A stretch of 64,000 bases of DNA from the NCBI RefSeq assembly GCF_002575655.3, contig NC_053040.3, forward strand, positions 150,599,148-150,663,147, written 5' to 3'. The stretch comes from Aegilops tauschii subsp. strangulata (taxonomy: Eukaryota > Streptophyta > Magnoliopsida > Poales > Poaceae). Shown one piece after another: positions 1-10,879 of the stretch. Every line of letters begins with the position of its first letter. Position 1 is the first letter of the stretch. Below the pieces are notes generated by a model, which had not been told where the DNA came from, searched no databases, and saw only the letters and a program-made list of their open reading frames with translations. The translations under genes and the position numbers were made by a program.

Positions 1-1117
1 TCGTGATGTTGCTGTTTTCAGGGACATAGGATTTTGCCAAGTCTTTTCCTTCTGTTATTTTGATGCCATGTAAACTTGATGCTACAGTGATATCCATGCT
101 TGTTTTGAGATACTTCAGTAAGGATGTTTTGAACATATGGTTATGCTATATCCATCCATGCCCTTTTTTGCAATTATGGAGTGCCCTAGCATGTCCTTTT
201 CTAGCTCTACTTTTGCTCTAAAATGTTCCTGGCAGAATGTTAACATGTTAATCAATATCGCCATGGTTGTTGCTAGTGATCCATGCATCCTATGAACTTG
301 CTCTTGCCATGGTTAGCTTGATGAACATGTCGTCTTGCTGATGGTATGCTTATTTTTTCATTCAATGCCTTGTGGTGAGTGGCATGAGCTCGCAAAGTTG
401 CCTTCATAATTCTTTTTATGCCATGCTCTGTTTTCTGCGAAGTCTGAAACTGTTAATAAAACTTGCTATGTTTATATGGGTGCCATCATATCTTCTGTGC
501 CTTGTTGGCTCATGATCAGTAAGGGACTTTTTTTCTATTCATTTGGTAGATTCATGCTATGCCTTTATTTGCTATGATATGTTACTGTAGCATGTTGTTT
601 ACTTGCTCTAAACATTGCTTCCTGATGCTGTTTATGCCATGATAGTATTTTCACCAAGTCTGTGAAGCTGATATCTTTTGCACTTTTGCCATGCTTGTTC
701 GAACCTGCTCTTGTGTGATTTATCCGTAGCTCAGTGTTCATGTTTTGTTAAGCATCTTGTGTAAATCACTGCCATATGCCTTGTTGTTATGTTGTAGTGC
801 AGTAGCTTAGATTCTTATTGCATTCTAGATGGCATCGTGCTGTTAATCGCAGATTTGTGCCATCCTTGTTTTGCTTGCCATTTGCAAACCGTGTCTGCGT
901 TTCCGGTGATATTTATATCGATTTCAACCAAAATCATCTCATATTTCCAGTGGTATACTTCGTTTGCCAAGTTGATGCCTTGTTCATCCTTTTTCCTTCC
1001 GGAGCACGCATATGCATTGCATATCACATCTCGCATATCATGCCATATATTGCATCATGTTGCTTGTGCATTGCACCGTGATTGATTGTTGGTCCTTTGC
1101 TTGTGTTCTTGCTTTGG

Positions 1118-1210
1118 GTAGAGCCGGGAGACGAGTTCGTGACCGAGGTACCTGTTGAGTACGCTTTCGAGGATCAAGCTTTCGTCAACTCTGAGAACTT
1201 TGCAGGCAAG
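1118..1210 (+). other. Coding-like acidic segment inside element A 5' LTR (mini-exon 1)
   Basis: The frame starting at 1118 reads an acidic peptide (VEPGDEFVTEV, then EYAFEDQAFVNSENFAGK). It is preceded by a pyrimidine-rich stretch ending in a possible AG acceptor at 1119-1121 (TAG within GGGTAGAG). The same segment occurs at 28028-28120. With 2447-2545 it looks like one exon of a small spliced reading frame within the LTR. I know of no protein family for it. Confidence 0.3.
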
Positions 1211-2446
1211 ATGACCATACCCTCGAAATCACTTCTATCTTTCCTTGCTAGTTGTTTTGCTCTACCTTATGTTGCGCTACCTACCACTTGCTATATCATG
1301 CCTCCCATATTTCAATGTCAAGCCTCTAACCCACCTTTCCTCGCAAACCGTTGTTTGGCTATGTTACCGCTTTTGCTCAGCCCCTCTTATAGCTTTGCTA
1401 GTTGCAGGTGAAGATGAAGTTTGTTCCATGTTGGAACATGGATATTGTTGGGATATCATTATTACATCTTATTTACTTTAATGCATCTATATACTTGGTA
1501 AAGGGTGGAAGGCTCGGCCTTATGCCTGGTGTTTTGTTCCACTCTTACCGCCCTAATTTTCGTCATACCGGTGTTATGTTCCTTGATTTTGCGTTCCTTA
1601 CGCGGTTGGGTGATAATGGGAACCCCTTGACAGTTCGCCTTGAATAAAACTCCTCCAGCAAGGCCCAACCTTGGTTTTACCATTTGCCACCTAAGCCTCT
1701 TTCCCTTGGGTTTCGCGGACTCAAGGGTCATCTTTATTTTAAACCCCGGGCCAGTGCTCCTCTGAGTGTTGGTCCAAACTAGAGCACCGTGCGGGACCGT
1801 CCCTTGGCAACTTGGGTTATGCTGGTACCTGTACACTTAGCTTATCAGGTGTGCCCTGAGAACGAGATATGTGCAGCTCCTATCGGGATTTGTCGGCACA
1901 GTCGGGTGGTCTTGCTGGTCTTGTTTTACCATTGTCGAAATTTCTTGTAACCGGGATTCCGAGTCTGATCGGGTCTTCTTGGGAGAAGGAATATCCTTCG
2001 TTGACTGTGAGAGCTTGTGATGGGCTACGTTGGGACACCCCTGCAGAGTTTAAACTTCCGAGAGCCGTGCCCGCGGTTATGTGGCAGATGGGAATTTGTT
2101 AATATCCGATTGTAGAGGACTTGACACTTGACTTAATTAAAATGCATCAACCGCGTGTGTAGCCGTGATGGTCTCTTTTCGGCAGAGTCCGGGAAGTGAA
2201 CACGGTCTTGTGTTATGCTTGAACGTAAGTAGTTTCAGGATCACTTCTTGATCACTTCTAGCTTCACGTCTGTTGCGTTGCTTCTCTTCTCGCTCTCATT
2301 TGCGTATGTTAGCCACCATATATGCTTAGTGCTTGCTATAGCTCCACCTCACTACCCTTTCCTACCCATAAGCTTAAATAGTCTTGATCGTGCGGGTGTG
2401 AGATTGCTGAGTCCTCATGACTCACGGATACTTTCAAACAGTTGCA

Positions 2447-2545
2447 GGTGCCGAGGATACCAGTGCAGGTGACGCAAATGAGCTCAAGTGGGAGTTCGAC
2501 GAGGACCTTGGTCGTTACTATGTTTATTTTCCTGATGATCAGTAG
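2447..2545 (+). other. Coding-like C-terminal segment inside element A 5' LTR (mini-exon 2)
   Basis: After a TTGCAG acceptor-like site (2443-2447) the frame reads [20 protein letters not shown] and continues [12 protein letters not shown] to a TAG at 2543-2545. The copy in the 3' LTR (29357-29455) keeps the frame and the stop, with two amino-acid differences (N to T, D to N). It is in the same reading phase as mini-exon 1. Conservation of a tidy acidic, Tyr-rich end with a stop is suggestive, but function is unknown. Confidence 0.3.
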
Positions 2546-2719
2546 TGGAGCCCAGTTGGGACGATCGGGGATCTAGCATTTGGGGTTGTCTTCCTTTATT
2601 TTGGTTCCGTAGTCGGACCTTTGTTTGTACCTTGGATGATGTATGGATTATTTATGTATTGCGTGAAGTGGCGATTGTAAGCCAACTCTTTATCCCTTTC
2701 TTATTCAGTACATGGGATG

Positions 2720-3244
2720 TGTCGTGGTTTTGTCACGGCAGATGTCCTAGAGAAAGGACTTAGTCGTGGAGCCATCGCGATGGGTTAGCTTAAAGGGGCT
2801 AAAGCGGACAAGGGACGCCGAGAGTTTATACTAGTTCGGCCCCTTGCGGTGAAGGTAAAGGCCTAATCCAGTTGTTGTGGAATTGCTAGGGTTTCAATGA
2901 CCAGGGAGCGAATACGCTTTGCTTGGGTCTCGAGTTCTTGTCTATTGTCCTTAAACCGCCGCCGGGTTGTCCCCTTATATACATGGGTTGACGCCCGTCG
3001 GTTTACAGGGTTCCGAGGCTGGCTCATAAACGTGTCCGGCCCGGTCTCTACTTATTTCTGCCTTATAATACAAGCTTACATATCAAGGTCGGTTTATGAC
3101 TACAGGCCTTAATCCGCCTTTGGGCCCTGGGCCTTCATAAAGCATCATCATCTTTGTCTTCATGGGCTTCAAACATAATAACTCACTACAGGGATAACCC
3201 GGCCTTTCCTGGCCGGTTTACGCCCAGTAGTAATATCCCCAACA
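2720..3244 (-). repeat. Element B 3' LTR
   Basis: 525 bp with termini TGTCGTGG and CCCCAACA on the + strand; the same length as the other copy, with about 22 substitutions. A minus-strand TATATAAG (2974-2981) is a plausible LTR core promoter. The adjoining internal sequence (3245-3258, read on minus as CTCGGGCCTAA) is the polypurine-like tract. Confidence 0.93.
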
Positions 3245-3511
3245 TTAGGCCCGAGATTGATTTGAACTGGTTCATGTCAATCTCCAACACTTCGAGAAAA
3301 TTTCTTCTTCGGCATCTTCACATAAGTCTTGTAAACCGCCGTGACGTCACTTTCCAGGACCATGATAACTCGCCATGACATCATCTGTTATTAAAAACTA
3401 CACATAACCCACCTTTATTAATGAGCCTCCAACAATCGAGGCGACAGCTCCGCCTCATATCTAAATTTTGGGCTCCTTGATTTTCGCGCCTGTCACTTAT
3501 CCCTTTGCCAT

Positions 3512-3519
3512 TATAAATA
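3512..3519 (+). promoter_or_regulatory. TATA box of the antisense gene in element B
   Basis: A perfect TATAAATA on the + strand, followed by a pyrimidine-rich leader and a GT-AG intron, lies upstream of the antisense gene that starts at 4267. It is opposite in direction to the LTR promoter. Element F has a TATAAGTA in the equivalent place for its own antisense gene. Confidence 0.6.
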
Positions 3520-3544
3520 GGGCCAGGGGGTCCTTTCCATTCCC

Positions 3545-6500
3545 CCCCGTGCCTCTTCGCATCGTCTTCTTCCTCGCGCCGACCGAACCTTCGAGCTCTG
3601 TCACCGCCGTCGATCTTCGCATCTGCCTCAACAACGGCCGCCGCATCAACCTATTTGTAGCAGAAAGCCGCGGCGTCTCTCCACTGTTCATCTGTCATTG
3701 GTAAGCCTTCTCTCCGTCCACCCTAGATCTTACCATTAGGGTTTGTACTCATCGGTAGTTCTTCGAAGTTCTTGAAGCTGTTCTTCCTTGTTCCTCGTCA
3801 GTAGTACCAATGGCGAGTTAGATCTGATGTTTTTCAGTGCCCTAGTAGTTTAAACTCATGTTTCCTCATTAAGGCATCCTTTATATAAAATTCATCTGAA
3901 CTTGCTGAACTGTTCGAGCACTTTGGAATTAGGTCAGAATATATTTTGATTTTCCAACGCACGTCAGATTTGAAATTACTATGCCAGGCTGTGAAACTTG
4001 TTTTTCCTTCACTTACATATCTTAGATCTGTGTCTTCAATACCAGATTAGGTGGTTTAATCTCATAGAAAAATGATGACCCAGTAAGTACCATTAGTCCC
4101 CTGTTGAACCGCCGATGCATTTATCTTTGCGATTTATCCATTGTCAGGCTCCGGTTTACCAATAACAGACTCCGGTTTAACAACACGCATATATCCTTGC
4201 ACTGCTTTATAGTTGTCCATTGTGAATCTTAAACCGGCATTAATCATGTTTCAGCTTCCCATTGAAATGGCCAAACAAGTCTATGAGTGCAATTGGGCTC
4301 CTTCCCGGGTCACTGAATATCAATTGGACAGATGCGTCGGAACTGGCGCTTTAGCCAAGAAAGATGTCATCCACTAGAGGGCCCCCGGTCTGAAAAATCC
4401 TCCTAAACCCAAGGACGGAGAAGTAGTTGTTTTTGTTGACCATCTGGGTCGAGGCTTTAGCCCTCCCGGTTCAAAATTCTTCCGAGATGTGCTTGCTAGT
4501 TTTCAACTCCATCCTCAGGACATTGGTCCAAACTCTGTGTCCAACATCTGCCATTTCCAAGTCTTTTGTGAGGCTTATCTTCAAGAGTAGCCCAAAGTTG
4601 AATTGTTTAGGGACTTCTTCCACTTAAACCGTCACACAGAGTTCACAGATGGACCCAATACTGAGCTTGGCGGAATGGCGGTTCAAAAGAGGAAGGAAGT
4701 CAGCTTCCCTCACGCCAAGCTTCACAGTCACCCCAAGGAGTGGAACCAGACTTGGTTTTACTGCAAAGATACATCTCCAATTGATGAAAATCCTTTGCCG
4801 GGTTACCGACCTCACCGTCTTAGCAATACACATCCCTTTCCTTAGAGGTTCACTCCAAAGGAAAGGGCCACTTATGCTCCACAACTGTCAAAGCTTAGAG
4901 CCTTTATGGCGAACGGTTTAACAGGTGTTGATTTTGCTCGCTGTTGGATAACTTGGAGCATATTTCCCTTAAACCGACGCCCCGGTTTAATGTGTGAATA
5001 TACCGGGAGCTTGAAGGACCCCCAACGACACATTGATATCCAGCTTACAGATGCTGAAGTTACGGAGGCTGTGAAGAAGATGCTGAATGAACTGGAGGTT
5101 GTCTGTAGCCAGACCGGATTAAGTCCTTTCTGTGTTTCCAACAAACCTCCAAAGGTAAGGGTCACATAACTTTTTTTGTTTTAACTTGCTTCTTTCAAAT
5201 ATTCTCTGAAAATCCTGTCCATCTTTGTCAGGGAGATGATCCGTTCTAGAAGAAAAAACCACAAGATAAACCGGCAAAACTGCAAGATAAACTGGCAAAG
5301 AAACTTCGCCTGAAGACCAAGGTTGTTAAAAAACCTGCCAAGAAAAGGACCACTGCGTCTTCCGAGCCAAATGCAGATGCCGATGAGGCTAATCCGGACT
5401 CAAAGGTAGAACTTGACTCTCTTGGTTCATTTTTCATACACCTCATTGACGATGACTATTATCAGGACGACGCTGAAGGCAGTCAAGCTGATGACGTTGA
5501 GGTAATTATTCTTTCCTCCGATTCAGATCCTCTGCCAACATAAAAAATCTGTCGAGCAAACCGGAAAGTAAAATTTTCTCACCCCCTTGCTCACTTGGAC
5601 CCAAACTTTCTTTTGAAAACGCAGCAACACGAAGCTCGCCGCACAACCCGGCACAGCGGCCAGGTAGTTACCTCCGCCGGTTTACCGAACACTCCGGTTC
5701 GGAAACGCCGATCAGAGGTCTCTTATACTCTTGATACTTCTTGCCCCAATTCGGGTTGTTTCCGGCAGCCTCTTAATCCGTCTGACTCAAATTATCAGGG
5801 AACTCCTCACTCATCCTCTGGAGAGTCAACAGCCACACAGCTTCCAGCCCTCAAGACAGTTCCTGGGTGAGCCATACCTTTAAACTTATTTTCAATGCTT
5901 TATGTTGTACACAATTTATTGACTTTTATATTTGTTCTTCAGTGCCAAGCCAAGACCCAGCAAGAAGGCTCGGCTAAACAAAACGGCTAACGAAAATGTG
6001 GGTTGAATCGGAGAAAACCCCAGACCCAGTAGAAACCAATGCTGAATTCCTGCTTGATGATCCGCTGCAACAAGATTATGACTTCGTTGTTGAACGAGTA
6101 GAAGTTGACACCACAGGTCATACGGACAAACCGACTAGTCCGGCTCGCACAGATGATAAAGCGGCCAGTCCGGCTAAGGCTGTTGATAAGCCGTCCACTC
6201 TAGTGAAGGCCACTGATGATAAAGAGGATGATATTATGATTACAGGCGTCAGCCACACTACTCCTGGCAATCCGGTCACTTTATCCAAGCATAGCGCCAA
6301 GGATGAGGTTTCTGCTATGGGCAAGGGTAAATGGAATACTGATTTATCCAGCTATGCCCATCTCAACGCCCAAGACATTCACTCTGGCTTCTTGAATCGT
6401 CTGTATACTAGCCGCGACTATGAAGCCGGTTCAGTAAATCTAATGAAGGAGCGATATGAGGTAAGCACACAACTGTTTTCTATTATGTCCAATTTCCAAT

Positions 6501-7917
6501 GTCAACTCCAGTAGCCCCCAAGTGACATTTTATGGTATCAATCTAAACCGGGACTTAGTAATAACTTAACTTTTTATGCTTAGCCTCTAGGGACCAGGCT
6601 ATCTCTTTAAGATGAACCGGTATTATAGAATTGCAATACTGTATCTTTCACTGGTGTAGCCCCCAAGGGCCGGTTTAACTTTGTAAAGATGAACCGAGAC
6701 TTTTAAAAGACTTCCCAGATTAGTACTTTGAGCAAACATACATTAGCCCCCAAGTGCCAAGAGTAATACTTGTATTGTGCCTGGGACTTGTAGAAATTTT
6801 GGAGAACAAGCAAATATGCATTAGCCCCCAAGTATCAAGTGCATAACTTGTTATGTGCTTGGTACTTCAAACATGTATCACCAACTCATTATACTTATGT
6901 CTGTTATAGGCTAAACTGAGCAAAAAGCAAGCTCAAACCACTGATCTGCAAGAGAACATCAAATCCCAGCAAGCCGAAACATCCAAGACCAAGGAAGAGT
7001 TGACCAGCGCTTTAGACGCTATGGAGAAACTAAAAGAGAGCTTCAACAAGGAGCGGGCGGATTGGGAGACAGAAAAATCCGCTTTGCGAAAAAGAGCCGA
7101 GGACGCAGAAGCAGCTCTTAAACCAGTGGTAGATGAGCTGACTGGCGTAAAGCGGCAGATACATGCCATGACTGCTGCTGTGTTCGGTAAACATCCTTGC
7201 TTTACACTTTCAACATATCTTCCCATGCGTTGTCGGTTTACTGACATTTGTAATGATGCAGGAACTCACATTAGTCATCTAGGCTCTGATGTACAGAAGA
7301 AGCTGAAGGCTGCCTACACGCTGATAGAGCAGTTGTATACCGGCGCGCAACGAATCATCTGCACTGCTTCCCACAATAAACCGCCCCCAACATTAATCAA
7401 GGATACCTTAGAAAGGTTGTCTATGCTGCCTGCCCGGGTAGAAGAACTAAAGAGATCTGCTGCAAGGGCTAGTGCTCTGACCGCACTAACCCGGGCAAAG
7501 GCGTGGGTGCCTGATCTTGATCCGGAGGATGTCAGCAAAGGCTGTCCGAGCTTAAAAGAAGACGGATCAGAATTCAGGAATGATGAACTCCGAGCAATAA
7601 ACCGGGAAGTACGTCCGCTGGCTTGCCAATTAGCAGAAGAAGCTGATCTTTCACATTATCAAGCAAGTTATGACGTTAACAACAAACGGGTGGCCGCCCC
7701 AACTCCTGAGGTTCAAAATCTCATCCCGCCAATTCGTAAGCACACTTATGCCCCTGACATTGAACCGTCCACCCTTATAAGCGACGAAGCTGTGTTCCAA
7801 GCCCTAACCGGGATCGACTGGACAACTATTGACTTCCAGCCGCTGGGTAGAGATGAAGACGATGAACCGGTGCAAGATGATCCGCAGCCGTCAGGTCAAG
7901 CTGGTGATGAAGCATGA
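3545..7917 (+). pseudogene. Antisense spliced gene of element B (transposase_28-like / 'putative gypsy type transposon' protein), decayed
   Basis: An intron-containing gene runs opposite to gag-pol, between integrase and the 3' LTR. The leader has a donor at 3701 (TTG|GTAAGC) and an acceptor at 4253. Exon 2 (4267-5154) starts MAKQVYECNWAPS and resembles the plant transposase_28 domain found in such antisense frames. Further exons begin at 5232 (Lys/Pro/acidic), about 5465, 5622 and 5800; 5996-6459 carries repeated DKP(T/S)SPA-type units. Exon 6910-7185 is a coiled coil, and 7261-7917 is a helical domain (SAARASALTALTRAKAW) with an acidic tail. In-frame TAG codons at 4375, 4588, 4843 and 5247, plus a frameshift near 5990, show decay. 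Its role is unknown; homology to the element F gene is what I can see. Exon borders are read by eye. Confidence 0.7.
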
Positions 7918-9296
7918 TCCGGAAGCCGGTTTAGCCTTCAGCGTGCTACAACCATTATAAAAAAACAATTATTCTTTTGGGCACTGAAACGCCTTTGTAG
8001 TAGGCCAGTTAAAACACTTGGTCTGCTATGCCATCATGCATATTTATCTGTGCCTGACACTTTGCTAATCCGCCATGCTTAATACATGTGATGTTCATAA
8101 TCCATAGCAAGTTATTCAAGCTATCCCTGTAGACAAGAAGGTGAAAGTGCCCTGGCGGTTTACCACCGGACGGGTCATGATGCCCAGATATATAGCCAAG
8201 GTGTATAACCAAGGCCGTAAAAAAGATGATCAAATATGAAAATAATTGATACCTGTGACTTTGAGTCATAATGTTGGCTGACCAACTTTGTAATGAGGGT
8301 GATAACCCTAACCTTGAGTAATAATAACTCCTTTCATACCATGCCGGTTTATGAGAAAACCATGCCAGGTTGTGGTAAACCCTAGTTTATTCAATGCTGG
8401 CGACTTAGAGTCGAAACCAGACCGGGTTAAGAGACTCCGGGTTATAAGTGATTATGTACTGACAACTTGTAGTTGACAGCCTAGCCGGGTTGATGGACAC
8501 CGGCTTATCAAAAACATCATAAGCCTTGTCAAAAGAGAGAAAAACTTCGCAAAAAGCAAATGCAAACTTGTAGTCGAGCCTTTTCACGGGCTGCCAGGCC
8601 CCAAATTCGAGGCTTTTCATGGGCTGCCAGGCCACTGAGTTAAACCATTTTACAAAGCCTTTTAAGATGGTCCTCAATCCTTAACCAATCGTCGTGTTAA
8701 CTTGACAAGTTCAGGGTCTTATTAGAGTAACTTGTCAAAGTTCGACGGGTCATACCAGGTTTACCTGGGCGGAGTGACTTACTTAAGAAGGCAGGCTAAC
8801 CCGGGGTTTTAGGTGTATACACCAGGCTTCCAAGCCGTGGCTTGATAGCCTATTACAAGTGTAGATTCTTTGTTCATTGCGACAACAAAGAATCCCCAAG
8901 TAACATTTTGAGCTGTGCTCAGTGGGTGCCTATGTTTGAGTTGTTGTTTTTGCAACAATCTCTTTGGCTTTGGAGTAATTTGCCTTTGAGCCGATCAAGA
9001 GGTGTGACTATGGTTCGAATACGACCAAGCCCCCAAGTGATATTGTGGCATTGCGCCGATCAAGAGGTGTAGCTATGGTTCAAATGCAACCATGCCCGCA
9101 AGTGATTTTTATATAAAGCTTTAATAAGCTGAATCAAGGGGTAAACCGGACGCCGCTTTATGAACAGAAGCCCCCATGTAACCACACATGATATAAGAAA
9201 AACAACATATACCCCACTTTAGCTGAGGCTCCGGTTTATTATATTAATCATAATATATACATTGTCATAACTATGTACATGAGCAGAGCCTGTGGC
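7918..9296. other. Element B non-coding spacer between convergent antisense gene and integrase
   Basis: The antisense gene ends at 7917 on + and integrase ends at 9297 on -, so the two transcription units converge here. I see no coding segment. Minus-strand polypurine-like motifs (AAGCCCCCAAGTG type on +) occur at 9027-9040 and 9168-9180. Confidence 0.6.
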
Positions 9297-9982
9297 TCAA
9301 GTATGGTAAGGCCGAAGATGAGCAATATTCCACGACCGGTGGGTCTCCTCCTCCGATTTACGTGAGTCTTTGCGCTCTCGAACATCTATATGGTAGTATG
9401 ACCCATTGTGCAGATTCTTGCTGACCACAAAAGGTCCTTCCCAAGGTGGGGATAACTTGTGCATATCCGTCTGATCCTGGATGAGTCGGAGCACGAGATC
9501 GCCTTCTTGAAAAGTTCTGGTTCTAACCCGGCGGCTGTGATAACGCCGCAGATCTTGCTGATAAATCGCCGAACGGGCTGCTACAATGTCACGCTCCTCA
9601 TCTGACGGATCAAGTGCTTCTTGTCGTGCCTTCTCATTGTCAGCTCGACATACGCTGCCACACGGGGCGAGTCATGACAGATGTCATTATGGAGAACCGC
9701 CTCTGCTCCATAAACCATGAAGAAAGGCATGTAACCCATGAATCTGTTGGGCGTGGTATTGATGCTCCATAACACATAAGGTAACTCCTCTACCCAACAA
9801 CCCGGCATCCGTTGCAAAGGAACCATAAGCCGGGGGTTGATGCCTCTCAAGATCTCTTGATTGGCCCTCTCCGCTTGACCATTGGAATGGGGGTGAGCCA
9901 CTGATGATACGTCAAGCCGGATGTGCTCACGTTGACAGAACTCCTTCATGGCTCCTTTTGATAGATTGGTACCATTGTCTAT
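9297..9982 (-). pseudogene. Element B integrase remnant (catalytic core C-terminal half plus C-terminal domain)
   Basis: Reading down from 9982 the minus strand gives DNGTNLSKG, which contains the second catalytic Asp, then AHPHSNGQAERANQEI with the catalytic Glu, then the conserved WSINTTPNRF and FMVYGAEAVL stretches (to about 9581). After a frameshift the C-terminal domain with SPPWEGPFVVSKNLHNGSYY follows at 9494-9297. The HHCC zinc domain and the first catalytic Asp are absent. The remnant begins immediately after pre-RT sequence, at the deletion junction near 9982. It is not functional. Confidence 0.88.
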
Positions 9983-10874
9983 TTCGGATCCAAATTAGCG
10001 CTGATGCTAAACTGCTTGGATGAATCGCCAGGAACGAAATCAACAAGCTTAGTCTCATCAGCCGATTTAAACTTCAAGGCCGGATCATGCTCTGTAGTTG
10101 GTTTCTTCAATGAAGTCATATCTGCCGGATCAACATTGTCCTTGTAAAACTTTAGCTCTTCTGTTGCACAAACCGACTCAGCATAAGCCGCATCACCTTC
10201 TTCACATTCCAAAGCGATCTTGCGGCTCCCGTGCACTGTGATAGTCCCCTTATGACCCGGCATCTTGAGTTGCAGATAGACATAACAGGGCCTTGCCATA
10301 AACTTAGCATAAGCCGGCCGTCGAAACAGGGCATGATATGGGCTCTTGATTTTCACCACTTCAAAAGTCAATGTATCTGACCTTGAATCATGCTCATCTC
10401 CAAAAGCCACCTCCAGGGCTATCTTACCGACAGGATATGCCGATTTACCAGGCACTACACCAGGGAAGACCGTGTTGGACGGTTTAAGATTTTTATCTGT
10501 TAACCCCATGCGACGGAAGGTTTCATAATAAAGGATATTGATGCTACTCCCCCATCCATCAGTACTTTGGTGAACTTATAACCTCCAACCTGAGGTGCCA
10601 CCACCAATGCCAAATGTCCAGGATTATCAACCTGAGGTGGATGATCCTCTCGACTCCAGACAATAGGCTGCTCAGACCAGCGTAAGTAACGGGGCACCGC
10701 CGACGGAGTTCACTGCCCTTTTATGAAGCTTCTGATCGCGTTTGCACAGGCTAGTGGTGAAGACATGATACTGCCCACTATTCAACTGCTTCGGGTTGCT
10801 CTAATAACCCGACTACTGGTGTTGCTGCTGATTGCCCTGATGATTATAACCACCTTGGTTGCCCTGGTTACCTT
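9983..10874 (-). pseudogene. Element B gag C-terminus, protease and pol N-terminal linker (truncated)
   Basis: From the element C insertion site leftward, the minus strand encodes Gln/Asn-rich gag tail, then RYLRWSEQPIVWSREDHPP and the retropepsin region with a DGG active-site motif (near 10550), then the linker with VEVAFGDE-type and SPYHALFRRPAYAKFMARP segments, ending at NLDPK. A single-base frameshift near 10548-10554, directly after the DGG, breaks the protease. Element F has the same order (DGGSS, SPYHALLGRPALAKFMAVP, NLDSK) and then continues into RT, while here the frame jumps straight into integrase. Confidence 0.85.
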
Positions 10875-10879
10875 GATTG

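Larger units (their letters stand above)
1..2719 (+). repeat. Element A 5' LTR, central/3' part (interrupted by element B)
   Basis: This is collinear with 26911-29629 at a constant offset of 26910. Positions 1-1698 show no difference from the 3' LTR; 1699-2534 show about 44 substitutions or single-base indels; 2535-2719 are identical again. A polyadenylation-type AATAAA lies at 1643-1648 and is conserved at 28553-28558. The short open frames in this stretch repeat unchanged in the other LTR and lack coding character, except for the two coding-like segments listed separately. Confidence 0.9.

Noticed and set aside
815..1647. A run of 70-110-codon open frames repeated exactly at 27725-28557, looking like a duplicated gene cluster
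   Set aside because: They lie inside the two LTRs of element A; frames overlap on both strands and lack coding character, apart from the short segments reported separately.
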